64,000 nt of DNA. Source: Podospora comata (lineage: Eukaryota > Ascomycota > Sordariomycetes > Sordariales > Podosporaceae). The DNA is taken from NCBI GenBank assembly GCA_017354895.1, contig CP071496.1, forward strand, positions 2,604,001-2,668,000, written 5' to 3'. Below are positions 13,690 through 24,632 of the stretch, piece by piece. The notes beneath the pieces were generated by a model, which did no database searches, had not been told where the DNA came from, and was given only the letters and a program-made list of their open reading frames with translations. Position 1 is the stretch's first letter; the number at the start of each line of letters is the position of its first letter. The translations under genes were made by a program, and so were the position numbers.

Positions 13690-14041
13690 ATAGGTCCTTG
13701 AATACGCTCACTTACGTGACAGTAGCTCGCTTGCAGGCCGCACTTCACGCAAGACAAAGTCTAGACACTATGGGCTCGCAGGCTACATAATAGGCACCGG
13801 ATTAGCCTAATCAGAGAGCCAAAATTGCCTGCACGCGTGCAAGGCACAAAATACAAAGAAAATAAAGGTCGATGATCTGTCTAAAACAGAATGTCAGAAG
13901 CAGACCGCTTATATACATGACACTTGACCTCTCCGAAGCCCTATTTCCTTACTTATACCCTCAAGCTTGTGGCTGCACTCTAAACTAGTGCGGCATGTAA
14001 GCAAGTTACTGTCATACAAGTATGTTTATCCAGAGACTTGT
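13690..14041. mobile_element. MITE-like element with 55-bp terminal inverted repeats (Tc1/mariner type)
   Basis: This is a 352-bp block with no transposase. Its ends are inverted repeats of about 55 bp (13690-13744 and 13987-14041). It is flanked on both sides by TA (13688-13689 and 14042-14043), the target duplication of Tc1/mariner elements. The arms match at about 39 of 55 positions, and about 13 of the 16 differences are transitions, as expected if both arms were hit by RIP. The inner part of the arms (GACAGTA, GCCGCACT) is best kept. The family assignment rests on the TA duplication and repeat architecture only. Confidence 0.7.
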
Positions 14042-14334
14042 TAAGGGTATATTTATAGTGTTGTAGTTATTTTGTAAGTTTTTTCACTATTTTATTATTA
14101 ATTATAACTATAAAAGTTAAGTGATTAACTAAGAAAGTTATATGTAGTAAATTATAATACAAGCTTAATTCTTTTAAAGATATAATGAAAATTACTTTGC
14201 TAGTTAAATTAATTCATAATTTATAGATTATTTAATATTATTAAATATAGAACTGATTTTTAAACATTTATTAATAGCTTTATATATTTTTTTAAAAAAA
14301 AAAATAGATCTAGTTTATTTATTTATTTATCTAT

Positions 14335-14950
14335 TGTTAACATGTGGGTACTACTAAGTGCCCTATTTACTGCCCTACAGATTGATATTACAGTGGGCAG
14401 TACTGCTATAAGCAGTAACGGAATTTCCCGGCTTGGCTCCCTCTAGAATGTTCTTTACAAGGGACCCTTGCCTAGGCTTACAGGGCTACTGTGGCCTGAG
14501 GCTTAGTCAAAGGATGCTAGAACCTTCCAAAGTGGCTACGAGCTTACGCAATAAGCTGCTATAATGGTGTGATCTACAGGGCACCCCTGCCACTGAAGGT
14601 TCGATGGATTTCCATAAGGTTTTACTAGACCCACTAAGGTCCACTAACCACCCTAAGTGGTATAGGGCCTTCAGGGCCTACAGGACCCACAGTAGGCCTA
14701 CGAAGGCCTATATATAAGACCTCTCTCCTCTCCTGTAGAATAGTTTTCCTTTCTCTCCTTAAGGGGCATCAAAGGACAATTAGAGTAATAAAGGCAATTC
14801 CTATTCCTTATACTCCACTGTATTACAGTGCCTTTCCCTTCCTTCGGCACTGCCGTCGTATCCTCCCGCTTCCGCTTGCGCACTGCTGTATCCTACAGCA
14901 ACCCTGTATAGGTACTATATTATAGGCCTATCAGGGCATACCAGCTAACA
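14335..14950. mobile_element. Solo LTR of an LTR retrotransposon
   Basis: This is a 616-bp block starting TGTTA and ending TAACA, the usual TG...CA retrotransposon boundary. It is flanked by a perfect 5-bp target duplication, tctat, at 14330-14334 and 14951-14955. Inside are a TATA-like ctatatataag at about 14708-14718 and, downstream, an aataaa at 14787. These fit an LTR promoter and polyadenylation region read on the plus strand. No internal domain adjoins it, so it looks like a solo LTR left by recombination. It is much less AT-rich than its surroundings, which suggests it arrived after the island decayed. Copia versus Gypsy cannot be settled from the LTR alone. Confidence 0.8.
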
Positions 14951-15110
14951 TCTATTTATAGATATATTTACAGCTAGTATTTATAAAGTTTTTAGCGTAA
15001 TTAGCTGAACTTTTACTGATGCGTAACTATAAAAAGTTCAGAAAGCAGTTCAATTGGCTCAGTTGATATAGGTCTCATATATAAAAGCAGGTTTAGCTGA
15101 GGAGAAAAGA

Positions 15111-17469
15111 TGTATTTCTCGAGTTTATACGGTAATTTCTTTCCCCGGCAGGCAATTTGTCACAAACAACTGCTCCCCGCTTTGTCTATGTACACTATAT
15201 CCCACCGCGCTCCGCTTCGGTATCTAATGTCCCACAGGCCGGCTGACGTTGACAAAAGCTTCGGGTTTCGCACGGAATGTGGATAGACAATACACTCGGG
15301 GGCTCCGCTGAATCGGGGCCGAAAGTGTACCCACCTTTTCCCCTCCGCAAGTTTGACGGGTAATGACTAAGATTAACGCGATGACGGCCGGGGATATTTG
15401 ATGACAGGGAATGGTTAGGTAATACCCGATCTTATTTTCAATGTTTACGGGTCAGAGGGAAAAGTTGTTTGCACTGTAGAGGGAGAAGGAAGAAAAATTT
15501 TGATGACAGGACACGGCAGGCCCGGGCTGGACCCGAGTCTTCCGGACCCCTGTGAATGACGGGTTTGTTGCCCACCGGCATCGGGGCGGCAGTTTTCTCT
15601 GGGCAGAGTGTGGGGGTTTTCTTACAGCACATTCATTCATCAACGCTGTCGTCAAAGTTGAGACTGGCGGCGGCGGCAAACGTGAATTTCTTTTTTTTCT
15701 TTTCTTTTGTGAAAGAGTGCATCATGCAAGTGAACATCGGCATCTAGACTTTTCTTTCTTCAACCCCCCCCTTGCGTAGCCGCTTTTCTTACTCAGGGGT
15801 AAGCAAGACAAGGCAGTCGGTCTGTGGGATAATCCGAATGAGGAAGTTGGTCTTTTTTGCTGCTCTTTTAATCTCAGATGTTTTCAGACAAGGAAGTGCT
15901 ACTAGGACAACCGCCCCCACGGTCACGACAGGAATGCCCGACGGGAGCCGACGTCATGGGGCGTGGGTTGGTGCTTATTTTTTTTTTCGAAATATTCTCG
16001 TCGGGCAAGAATGCAGAAAGGGCCGGGTGTGGGACAGGGATATGGACTTGACATTGACATTTAGCTATGAGATACCCATTGTCAGAATTATCATGAGGCT
16101 GCGGTGCGGGCTTCTGTCAATCTAATCACACATGGGAGTGTGCAGAAGGGGGAAGTAAGTTTTCTTACCTGTGAGAATGATGATTACCTCATCAGACAAG
16201 GGGGTTTGGGAGTCAATCGCCGATGATGGCTTTCATCATCACTTTGTAGTAGGTTGGATGTACACACTACCTATTTACATCAAGAGCGTAGTTGGGCTCA
16301 TTTGTTGGGACGACAACTTCCCTCAGCCTTGCGTGGGACGACTGCACTACTTACATCTAGTACTGCCCAGGTACCTACCGTAGCCGACAAGTCGCTCAAA
16401 GTACCTCCCAGAAAACCGGCCCCTGAAGAGAATAAGCTCGTAGCCATTTCTGCAGGTCCGGTGACCCCCAATTTCTTGTCTAGTCCCGTCATCATGACTG
16501 GCTGTGTCCCCGGTGACTAGGGCATCTTCCTTGGTACTCAGCCTGCCAGAACCAGGTTTGGGCCAAGTGTGGGAAGTGCCGATCTTGAAAGGGAGAAATT
16601 GTGACACGGCATCATTGTGCTATTGGGGATGGGGGATCTGCTGATGGGTGTTGCTTCTGTCTGGTCTGACATTGTGAGGACATGACAAGTCGGGATAAGG
16701 AAGTGTCAGAGAAGTAGACAGGTCAGAGCAAGGAATTATTTAGGTGGGTACCAAGCTTGGTGGGAGGGGGGAGGTTGGGATTGGTTGGGGAGGCTTGCTG
16801 TGGCAACTGAGGGGAGAGAACAAAATAAATAAGGGAATCAGGGGTGGAAAGGGGTTAAAGTAGTTGTAGAGTGTGGGAGGTGGTGAGTGGTAAATCGCTT
16901 TAAAAGCAAAGCACACCAAATTTACGGGTGTACCTAAATTACTAGTGAATGTACAACAGATCTATTTATCATTATTCTCTATCATATTTACTACTCTTTT
17001 ATTTTTTGTAATGAGTTCCCACTTGGAAGTTCTCAGTGTTCCTTGCCTTAGCCACTGCCACCGCTGTGGGCTTGCCGGCTTTTAAGTCAGTCGTCATGTC
17101 CACAAGTTTTAAGAAAGACGGCAGCAAACAACAGGCAGATTGTTTCATATCTTAATTCTACCCATGGACGGACCCATCCAAAGTTTATCCTTGATTTTTC
17201 TTTTAGTCAGCCAAACAATCTTGAGTTCTCATATGCGAACCTACCTAGTCGACTTCGGAAGCCACCTGAAAAAGCACATCTCCTATCACCACAACACTAT
17301 GCTAACAACCCCTCCAAGTTGCAATTATTCTTACAAGTTTTTTTGAGGCCTCAAGTCCTTCTATTACATTTAACTAGTCAAATGTTTTTTTGCAGATGAA
17401 GAAGCAATAACTTTGCATCACCACACTAACCCTATCCCACACCTAACCTTCAACCCCGAACCCCACTCA

Positions 17470-17500
<31 letters not shown>

Positions 17501-18044
17501 ACTTTACCTTACATATCGGGCCCGGCTAGGAGCAGTCATTATTTTTTTCCTGAAGACAGGCACGCTAACTAGCTATAAAAGGCTTTCTTGCAAAAGCTCT
17601 CAAATATTAAATCAACTAAAAACACTGTAAAAACTAGCCTCAGAAATGCAAGCTTACTTAAACTATAATTTTAAATATATGGCATCTACTAATAATTTTT
17701 ATACTACTACTTTACTACTACCTTTATCTCATTACAATCCTTACTACAACCCTTACCACAAGCTTTACCATAAGCTACCTACTTTAAAGCATATAAGTAA
17801 GTAATAAAATATAAAGAGATGTGGAAAAGTGATAGATTGCATGATATACACCTGTTTTTATCCACGTTTTGCGGCTATAGTAATGCTTAAAGACTTTTGT
17901 GAGAGTTTAAAGGTCATTTGTGGAGCCTTATTCCCATATGTGGCTAGCTGCCTATCTTCAGGGAAAAAATGCGCCTGTCCCTAGCCGAACCCTTACATAT
18001 ACCCATCTTCCACCATTCCCACCATCAACCAGTAATACCTCACC
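15111..18044. other. Gene-poor region with a second TA-rich patch and a CA repeat
   Basis: There is no supportable protein gene. Composition is normal to about 16880, then AT-rich to about 17020. A dinucleotide (CA)n microsatellite lies at 17472-17501. A TA-rich patch at about 17530-17920 resembles the decayed island upstream. The tRNA-His gene begins right after this patch. Confidence 0.45.
17472..17501. repeat. (CA)n microsatellite
   Basis: About 15 uninterrupted CA units lie in a non-coding stretch. Confidence 0.9.
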
Positions 18045-18142
18045 GGGTGACTAGTCTAGTGGTCAGGACGCTTCGTTGTGGTTGTTCGCAAGAACATCAC
18101 ATACGATCCGAAGAAACCCCGGTTCGATTCCGGGGTCGCCCA
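18045..18142 (+). tRNA. tRNA-His (GTG) with a 26-nt intron
   Basis: The gene folds as a full cloverleaf. The acceptor stem is GGGTGAC/GTCGCCC with discriminator A. The D stem is GTCT/GGAC, the anticodon stem CTTCG/CGAAG, and the T arm CCCGG-TTCGATT-CCGGG. The anticodon GTG is at 18078-18080. A 26-nt intron (18082-18107) sits after position 37, the canonical place for nuclear tRNA introns, and leaves a 72-nt mature tRNA. The terminal G-1 of tRNA-His is normally added after transcription in eukaryotes and is not encoded here as a pair. A T-rich run follows at about 18175, a likely polymerase III stop region. Confidence 0.95.
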
Positions 18143-19400
18143 ATATCTTTTGGCAATTCTGCCTCACATCAGCCTTTTTTCTTTTTTTTTTCTCTCTCTT
18201 CATTTTTGTTTTCACATCAGTGAAAAACTTTTACTTTTGCGTTCAGCAATGCCATAAACCTGAACCGACCGGGAAGAAAGACTTTTCCAACTAGATGACA
18301 CTTGTAAGGGGCAACCCATTTTCCCAACCGCCGAAGACGGGTATCACACAATGCAGTGAACTACCTATCTTGGGATGGCGAAATACGACGGTTGATACTG
18401 AACGTTGGTTGACCTCGGGCCTGTCTCTAGACTATGATGGCATAGCTTGAATCTAAAGGGATGCCTACCTCAGAGTTGGAAAGATTCAAGACAACGCGGC
18501 GCAACCTCCAACACATCACACAAAGCACTCAGACGATCCAAACATACAGTAATCCCTTTAATTACTTGTCATAATCCTAGCATACAGTTATACACATGCC
18601 CAAAGCATAATATATAGATAGTAAGTTGCGGAACCCATCTTCGACGAGACCTCCTTTTTCCAAGCCGCGCAACCACCGCAGCCTCCAAAAGTCTTTCTCG
18701 TCTCCTCGCTGTCAACCCATCATCAATCGACAGCATCATCTGGCTTCCTTACTATTCCGTCACCGTCCTATCCCTCTGCCTTTGTTTTGTCCGCTCAACA
18801 ACAATGGGCAAGCTCATTCCCAATACATCCAACAACCGGCAAGCCAAGCCCAATGAGCAGAGCAAAAGGCCTGCCATAGTAATCCCGTCATCTGGTCTCA
18901 TGCACCCCTCTCCCCTTCCCGTGATAATGATTGCCCCCTTTTCTGTTCCGTCAACTGCTGGACACGAACCGCGCGAACCGATCAAACCAAATTGACCAGT
19001 TGGATAACAAAAAACCGAAAAAAGGGGGGACAGCCAACCAACCCAAACACCAACTACAGATAAGTCAAACATCACAAGCCAAAAAAATTCCACATAACAC
19101 CCGCTCACTCCTTCCCACCCTGGCTTGCTATACCCCCCCACCCCCCCTCTTGAAAGATATGCTCGTAACGTTATTGTTGCCTCCTACCAATGGTGTCTCT
19201 TGCGGATGATAGACAGCGCGCCCCATGCAAATGCTAGAGTCGTCGATCACAAGCCCGTGGAAAGAAAGGAGATAAGAGAAACCCAACCCAAGACCCATAA
19301 AGAAAGGCCCAAGATGTGCCATATGCGAAGAAGAGGATCGAGACAGAAATGGGTATCACGCGGAGGAGGAGCGCGGAACGAAAAGGGAGTGTGAACCAAA
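18143..19400. other. Intergenic region between tRNA-His and DBF4
   Basis: This region holds T-rich stretches at 18173-18215 and the DBF4 3' flank. Open frames on both strands, for example about 18752-19141 minus, lack recognisable domains. Nothing further is supported. Confidence 0.4.
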
Positions 19401-21461
19401 TTACCACTCATCGTTGTCAACTTCGTGTCTGTGACGGGGACGGCGTTTGAGAAGTGCGAGGAGGGCATCGAGCTGAACCCAGTTGTCGTCATTTTCTGCA
19501 AACTTGCGATGCTTGCGGGTAAGAATATGCTAGGTTGCGTCAGCATTGCTTCACAGCAAAACAACATCATAATAAAATACTTACCTCGTCAAAATCATCA
19601 AACTTATCCATGCAGTTCTCGCAATACCCTGGCTTGGGATCACGCTTCTGTCTTTGTGCAACGGGCAAACTGACGGTTCTACGCAGCTTCTCTCTCTGTT
19701 TCGCCGCCTCCTCTTCATCGACAGTTTCGAGCTTGCGGTGTGTAACTCTGCTAGCACTCGCAGACCGGACAAACGTGGTGCTATCGTGGCTCATCTCAGC
19801 CATGCGGCGCGAGCTCAAGTCCTGGGACACAGCAGGGGGACCGGCCTTCGCCAGCACCTTACGTTGCAACCCGTGGATCTCCTTACTGGTGCCCGCCTTG
19901 GCACCTAGCACACCACTAGTGGAGGAGATCATCTGGGAGCGGATGGCCGATGTTACGGCGGATTGCTGGAGACCAGACGCAACGGGCTCACCAGCAAGGA
20001 GACGGCCTGCCTTTGCATGGCTCATAAAGGCGTTCTGGGTACGGAACTCCATCTGGGGAGGGTTGGAAACCCTAGATCGATCCAACGCATCAGCCGCGGC
20101 GACTGGCGGGGTGCCTCTGTTTTGCCCGTCTTCCATCACGGCGAGAGTCCGCTTTCCTGTAGCGGGCTTGGGTGCTGGCACTTCTGGAGGCTGAAGTTTG
20201 GCAGCATTCTCGGCGGCAGCTGCCTTGGCGGCGCGCTCCTTTGTTTTCGTCTTTTCGCGGTTCTCCTTTTCTGGGACCTCATAATCCTGCACAAATGGGC
20301 ACCGGCCAGCAGAAGCTACACGGAACTGCGGCCACTCTCCATCCTTCTTATCGGCAACCTTGGCATATTCGCGGGCCATGACCGGTTTCGTCTTCTCTTC
20401 CATATCGTAAATGTAGATATACGGGCCCTTGAAGTGATGCATCTCCTTGGTAGCAACCGTCGGATCCCGATCTGACGGGCCATGTACCCGCTCCTGCTGA
20501 AGAAGTTGACGAAGGTTAGATCGATCCGTCGTCTTGCCGGTCCCTGTGCGGCCATGGTTGGTGCTCTTGTGCGGCTCCGCCTCCAATGCTTCAAGAAATC
20601 TCGTGAGCTTGTCGACCGACCATAACTTCATTTTCATGTCCTGAGCGCGGAGCAAGATGTCTGTGCTGCGTGACTTTTGTGGTTTGGCATCCTGCCCTGG
20701 GACTGGCATCCTCCGACTCGTATCAAACACAAGCTTCCTCCTCACAGGAGGTGCGTCCGCAACACGATTTAACAGCGATGGGTCTATCGTCTTTGGCTGC
20801 TCGGAGCCATGGGATTCGGCGGCATTTTCCTGATCGTGGGCCGAGTTTTTTTCGGCACGGGGAATCGGCCGGGTGGTGATAACGTGAGTCACATCGATCG
20901 AGAAGAACTTTTCCTCGCGCTGTTCCAAGTGGCACGTTAGTCTCTCAGGCTCAGCTGATCCGAGTCTCAAACACCATCACTTACAGCACCAAGGTTAGTG
21001 ACCCGCTTGGCCAATCTGGACCGCTGCTCATCAGGAACACTCTCAAAGTAAAAGACCCAGGTCGGGAAGCGAGCGCTGTAGGTGGCCCTCCACTCGGCGA
21101 GCTCCAATTGAGAAGCCTTTTCAACGGCTCCCTGTGAAGTCTTTTGCGAGGTGGTGACAGCAGCGCGGGTGGTGGTTCCTCTGTGGACGATAGTTCGGGA
21201 TGGTTTCGTTCGGCTGGGGGATGCGACACCGCGCTCGATCATCTGGCGCTTTGCTGGTGGAGGTTGGCCATAAGGCTCCTCCCTAAGGAGCTCAGCATGG
21301 GAGCGAACCTTTTTGGCACCATTGAGGGCGGCCGAGGTACGCATAGGCGAATTGGCGACATTGGGATTATTCGAAAGAGGAACTCTCCTGGCGGTCGACA
21401 TGGCAGAGAGCTGATGGAAGGGGGCGGGCGATAGAGATACTGCGGCCATACGAAAGCCCAC
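19401..21461 (-). CDS. dbf4: Dbf4/Dfp1-type regulatory subunit of Cdc7 kinase
   Basis: This is the activating subunit of the Cdc7 (DDK) kinase, which phosphorylates MCM to fire replication origins; the Aspergillus homolog is NimO. Exons 21461-20985, 20919-19585 and 19529-19401 give 646 residues. Motif N (BRCT-like) ends across the first join, reading NLGA then REEKFFS and VTHVITTRPIP. Motif M lies near residues 325-370 (PYIYIYDMEE ... GRCPFVQD). The C-terminal DBF zinc finger reads GYCENC, then DE|HILTRKHRKF across the last intron. Its Cys and His ligands are split by that intron and restored by splicing. Translation could begin at MAAVSL (21449) or MSTARR (21401), since all lie in one frame. 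The gene is divergent from the Icp55-type gene. Confidence 0.95.
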
Positions 21462-22289
21462 TCAACATGCTAAGGGGCAGTCTGTCTGATGTTGGGTGAG
21501 GTATGGGAAGGAAAAGGGTGGTCGTGGTCGCGGTCTTGTGCGAGAGTGCGAGTCGGATGTGGAGGGGCTGGGTGCTGGCAGCAACGACCGTCCAACGCGG
21601 GCTGGAGTGTGGACGTGCATGCACACCAAAAATGGACGCGTCGACTGATGGAGCCGGAAAATGGCGACGCGTTGGGAGTTGAGGACTTGAGAGAAGCCCT
21701 GGAGCTGGAGGGATGGATGAGGAAACACCACAGACCTTCAATGGCTCAAAGATTGCCCGGCAGCAGTCTTCAAACCAAGGTCTATCAAAGTGAAGGTGTG
21801 TCGGCAACTGGGGGCGTTTCTCGGTATGTGTGGAAAAGGTCGCGCAATCTCAAAAGCAGCGGCAAGTCAACATCAGTGCCCAAGCTTTTCCCGCGACTAA
21901 GCCCACTTTGAGTTCAGCACAACAAACTTGGGTCCACCGACGCGGCTGCCAGCTGCCCCTCTCTGTCGCGCACGGCAACGCCCCCCAGTTGCATATCCAC
22001 TGCCACTTGTCGGCACTGCCAACCTCGACATCTTCAAGCTTGGCACAGCCCATCTGACGACATTGTTCAAGATCCAGCTTTCCTATCTGGGCTGTGAGAT
22101 ACTCTTGAGAATTTCTTGAGTTGCGAGGAATAGCGTGTTGTGAGAAGGCATTGGGTGTGGAATTTTGAGATTTGCCCACGTTCTTTGTGTGGATTTCATT
22201 TTGCTGAGATGTACTAAATTCTCTCTCGCCTATCAAAGCCTCATCTCATCCACCAAAGCTCACAAGACCACTAAAAAAAAAGAGACATC
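21462..22289. promoter_or_regulatory. Divergent intergenic region, DBF4 / Icp55-type gene
   Basis: About 830 bp separate two head-to-head genes, so this stretch should carry both promoters and 5' leaders. Frames here read only as low-complexity peptide. I cannot point to a specific factor site. Confidence 0.45.
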
Positions 22290-23856
22290 ATGAGATTATC
22301 AAGAGGCAGAGCTGCCTTACGGCAACTGAGTCTGGTCTCATCCCCAAATAGACAGCAAATATACCGACCATTCCAACAATCCCTCACCCTTACCGGTGCA
22401 AGATTAAAACCTTTTCGCAACTATGCCACCTCAGTCTCAGCAGCCGATCTAGAATTCGGCCAACCCGTCTATGAGACACACCCTCACATTCTCAAACCAG
22501 GCGAAAGTATGTAACCAACCTCACACGCTCACAAACATATACACTAACTTTTTTCTTTCAGTAACCCAAGGCATCACCGCCCGCGAATACGCCTCCCGCC
22601 GCTCCCGCCTAGCCCTCTCCCTCCCTCCCGACGGCGTGGCTCTCCTCGCCGCCGCCGACCTCAAATACCGCTCCGGCGCCGTCTTCTACCCCTACCGTCA
22701 AGACTCCAACTTCCTCTACCTTACCGGCTTCCTCGAGCCCGAATCCCTCGCCGTAATCCGCAAAACCGGCCCCGGCCCCGACGACTATCTGTTTTCCCTC
22801 TTCTGCCGCCCCAAAGACCCCCGCGCAGAACAATGGTCCGGCCCCTGGTCCGGCCTCTCGGCAGCAGAAGACGTCTTCAACGCAGACAACAGCTACGACA
22901 TCTCCCGCGCCTCCACCACCCTCCCCTCCCTCCTCCGCGGCGCCTCCAAAATCTTCACCGACATCCCCCCCTCACTCACCACCCCCTCCAACATCGGGCC
23001 CCTCCTCAAATCCCTCTCCCTGCCCACCTCCCCCTTACAAACCCTAGTCAACACCCTCCGCGCGATAAAATCCCCCGCCGAAGTCGCCGCCATGCGCCAC
23101 GCCGGCCAGGTCTCGGGCAGGGTGATCACCTCGGCCATGCGCCGCCCCTGGACCCTAGAAAAAGACCTCCACGCCTACCTCGACTACGGCTTCACGCAGC
23201 ACGGCCTCAGCGGGCCAGCCTATGTCCCTGTTGTTGCTGGCGCAAGCAGAGGTTGCATGATCCACTACGTACATAACACGTCCGACCTGCCCGCCAACTC
23301 CACCGTGCTGGTCGATGCGGGGGGTGAGTACGGGTACTACGTCACTGACATCACGCGGACCTGGCCAGTGTCTGGAAAATTCTCCCCTGCTCAAAAAGAC
23401 CTCTACAATGCTGTGCTTACCGTTCAGAGGCAGTGCGTGGCGCTGTGCAGGGAGAACGCGGGGGTTAGTCTGGATGAGATTCACCGCGCGGCGGAGAATG
23501 GGTTGAGGGAGCAGCTGGCGTTGTTGGGGTTTGAGGGGTTGACAGCGGGGACGAAGAGGTGGACGGGACAGGGAGGGGAGGATCTGATGGATGTGCTGTT
23601 TCCTCATCATGTCGGGCATTATGTCGGGTTGGATGTTCATGATGTTCCCGGGTATGGACGGTCGGTGGCGTTGAAGAAGGGACACTGCGTGACGGTGGAG
23701 CCGGGGGTATATGTACCGGATGATGAGAGGTTTCCCAAGCATTTTAGGGGGTTGGCGGTCAGGATTGAGGATAGCGTTGCGGTGGATGAGGAGGGGCCGC
23801 ATGTGCTGACGACCGAGGCGGTTAAGGAGGTGGAGGATATTGAAGCGCTGAGGTAG
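22290..23856 (+). CDS. icp55: Mitochondrial Xaa-Pro aminopeptidase (Icp55-like)
   Basis: This is an aminopeptidase P-type metallopeptidase. Yeast Icp55 trims one residue from proteins already cut by the mitochondrial processing peptidase. Exons 22290-22506 and 22562-23856 give 503 residues. The intron is 55 nt with branch actaact. The N-terminus is rich in Arg, Ser and Gln and lacks acidic residues, as in a mitochondrial presequence. An AMP_N domain follows (REYASRRSRLA, then FYPYRQDSNFLYLTGF). The pita-bread fold carries the metal ligands: Asp in VDAGGEY, Asp in VTDITRTW, His in HHVGHYVGL, Glu in VEPGVYVP and Glu in RIEDSV. Codons end mostly in C up to about 23380 and mostly in G afterwards (see findings). 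Confidence 0.93.
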
Positions 23857-24632
23857 GGTGGTGTAGTTGTTGTACGATAGGTGATGAGGGTATGTGAAAG
23901 GGGGTAAATAAAAGCAAGGTAACACATACATTAAGCTGTAGAAACAAAGAGGCCCATGTTTGATATTAACATTTGATTCATGGGTAGGTATTCTAAGTTA
24001 AGGTGCTGTTCCACCAGAGCCAGAGAAAGTACCTCCCCCTTTTACTTGCTCTGCCTAGTTTGACGGTTTGCCAATTACTGCTATTAATCTCTTCCTCTTG
24101 CCGATCATGAGCCGTCAGTAACAAGGCATACATACACAATTTTCATACCACTCGACTCAACGACACCAAGAAACCAATGTGAGATACGATTCTCCATTCT
24201 CTTCATGGCGATTCATCCCAAGTAAACTATCATCGGTATCATGAAAATGGGACCCAAGTTCCCAGACAATGATAGCCCGAGCATAAGACCTGGCCTGTCC
24301 AACCCAAAAGAAAACCGACCCAAAAACCCCAACATCAACATGTAATTTTCACAACCCATCCAACCCCCTAACCCCTATTTTTAAGCATGCTTCCAAAATG
24401 AACCCTCCTCCAAAAAAAATGTAAATGCTCCCACCCCAAAACGCCACATCCCTTTCAATCAACAAACACACAGATGACGAAAGAAAGCCGCTTTGCCGCC
24501 AATTTTTTGATGGGAGTAGGAATTAAATAACAAAAGAATAAAAAAAAAGTGGTATATACAAGAAATGTGTTTCTTGAAGAAATAAAAGAAAGCTTGATTG
24601 GTGATGATGTTGGGGGTGATCGTTTTTGTATG
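23857..24632. other. Intergenic region between convergent genes
   Basis: About 780 bp separate the 3' ends of the Icp55-type gene and the bHLH gene, so it should hold both terminators. A-rich runs (for example 24541-24548) may serve polyadenylation. No gene is supported. Confidence 0.4.

Larger units (their letters stand above)
13060..15110. repeat. TA-rich island, probably RIP-decayed repeat
   Basis: Base composition changes abruptly to long TA-rich runs (ttaattt, tatata, taaagct), with stops in every frame. It returns to normal near 15110. This is how ascomycete transposons look after repeat-induced point mutation turns CpA into TpA. Two less AT-rich blocks inside are separate insertions, described on their own. 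No coding remnant can be identified in the TA-rich parts. A hairpin with 10-bp arms (ctgaactttt / aaaagttcag) sits at 15005-15041. Confidence 0.75.

Noticed and set aside
18752-19141. 129-codon minus-strand hydrophobic frame near the DBF4 3' flank
   Set aside because: Hydrophobic character comes from T-rich DNA. There is no start context or similarity.
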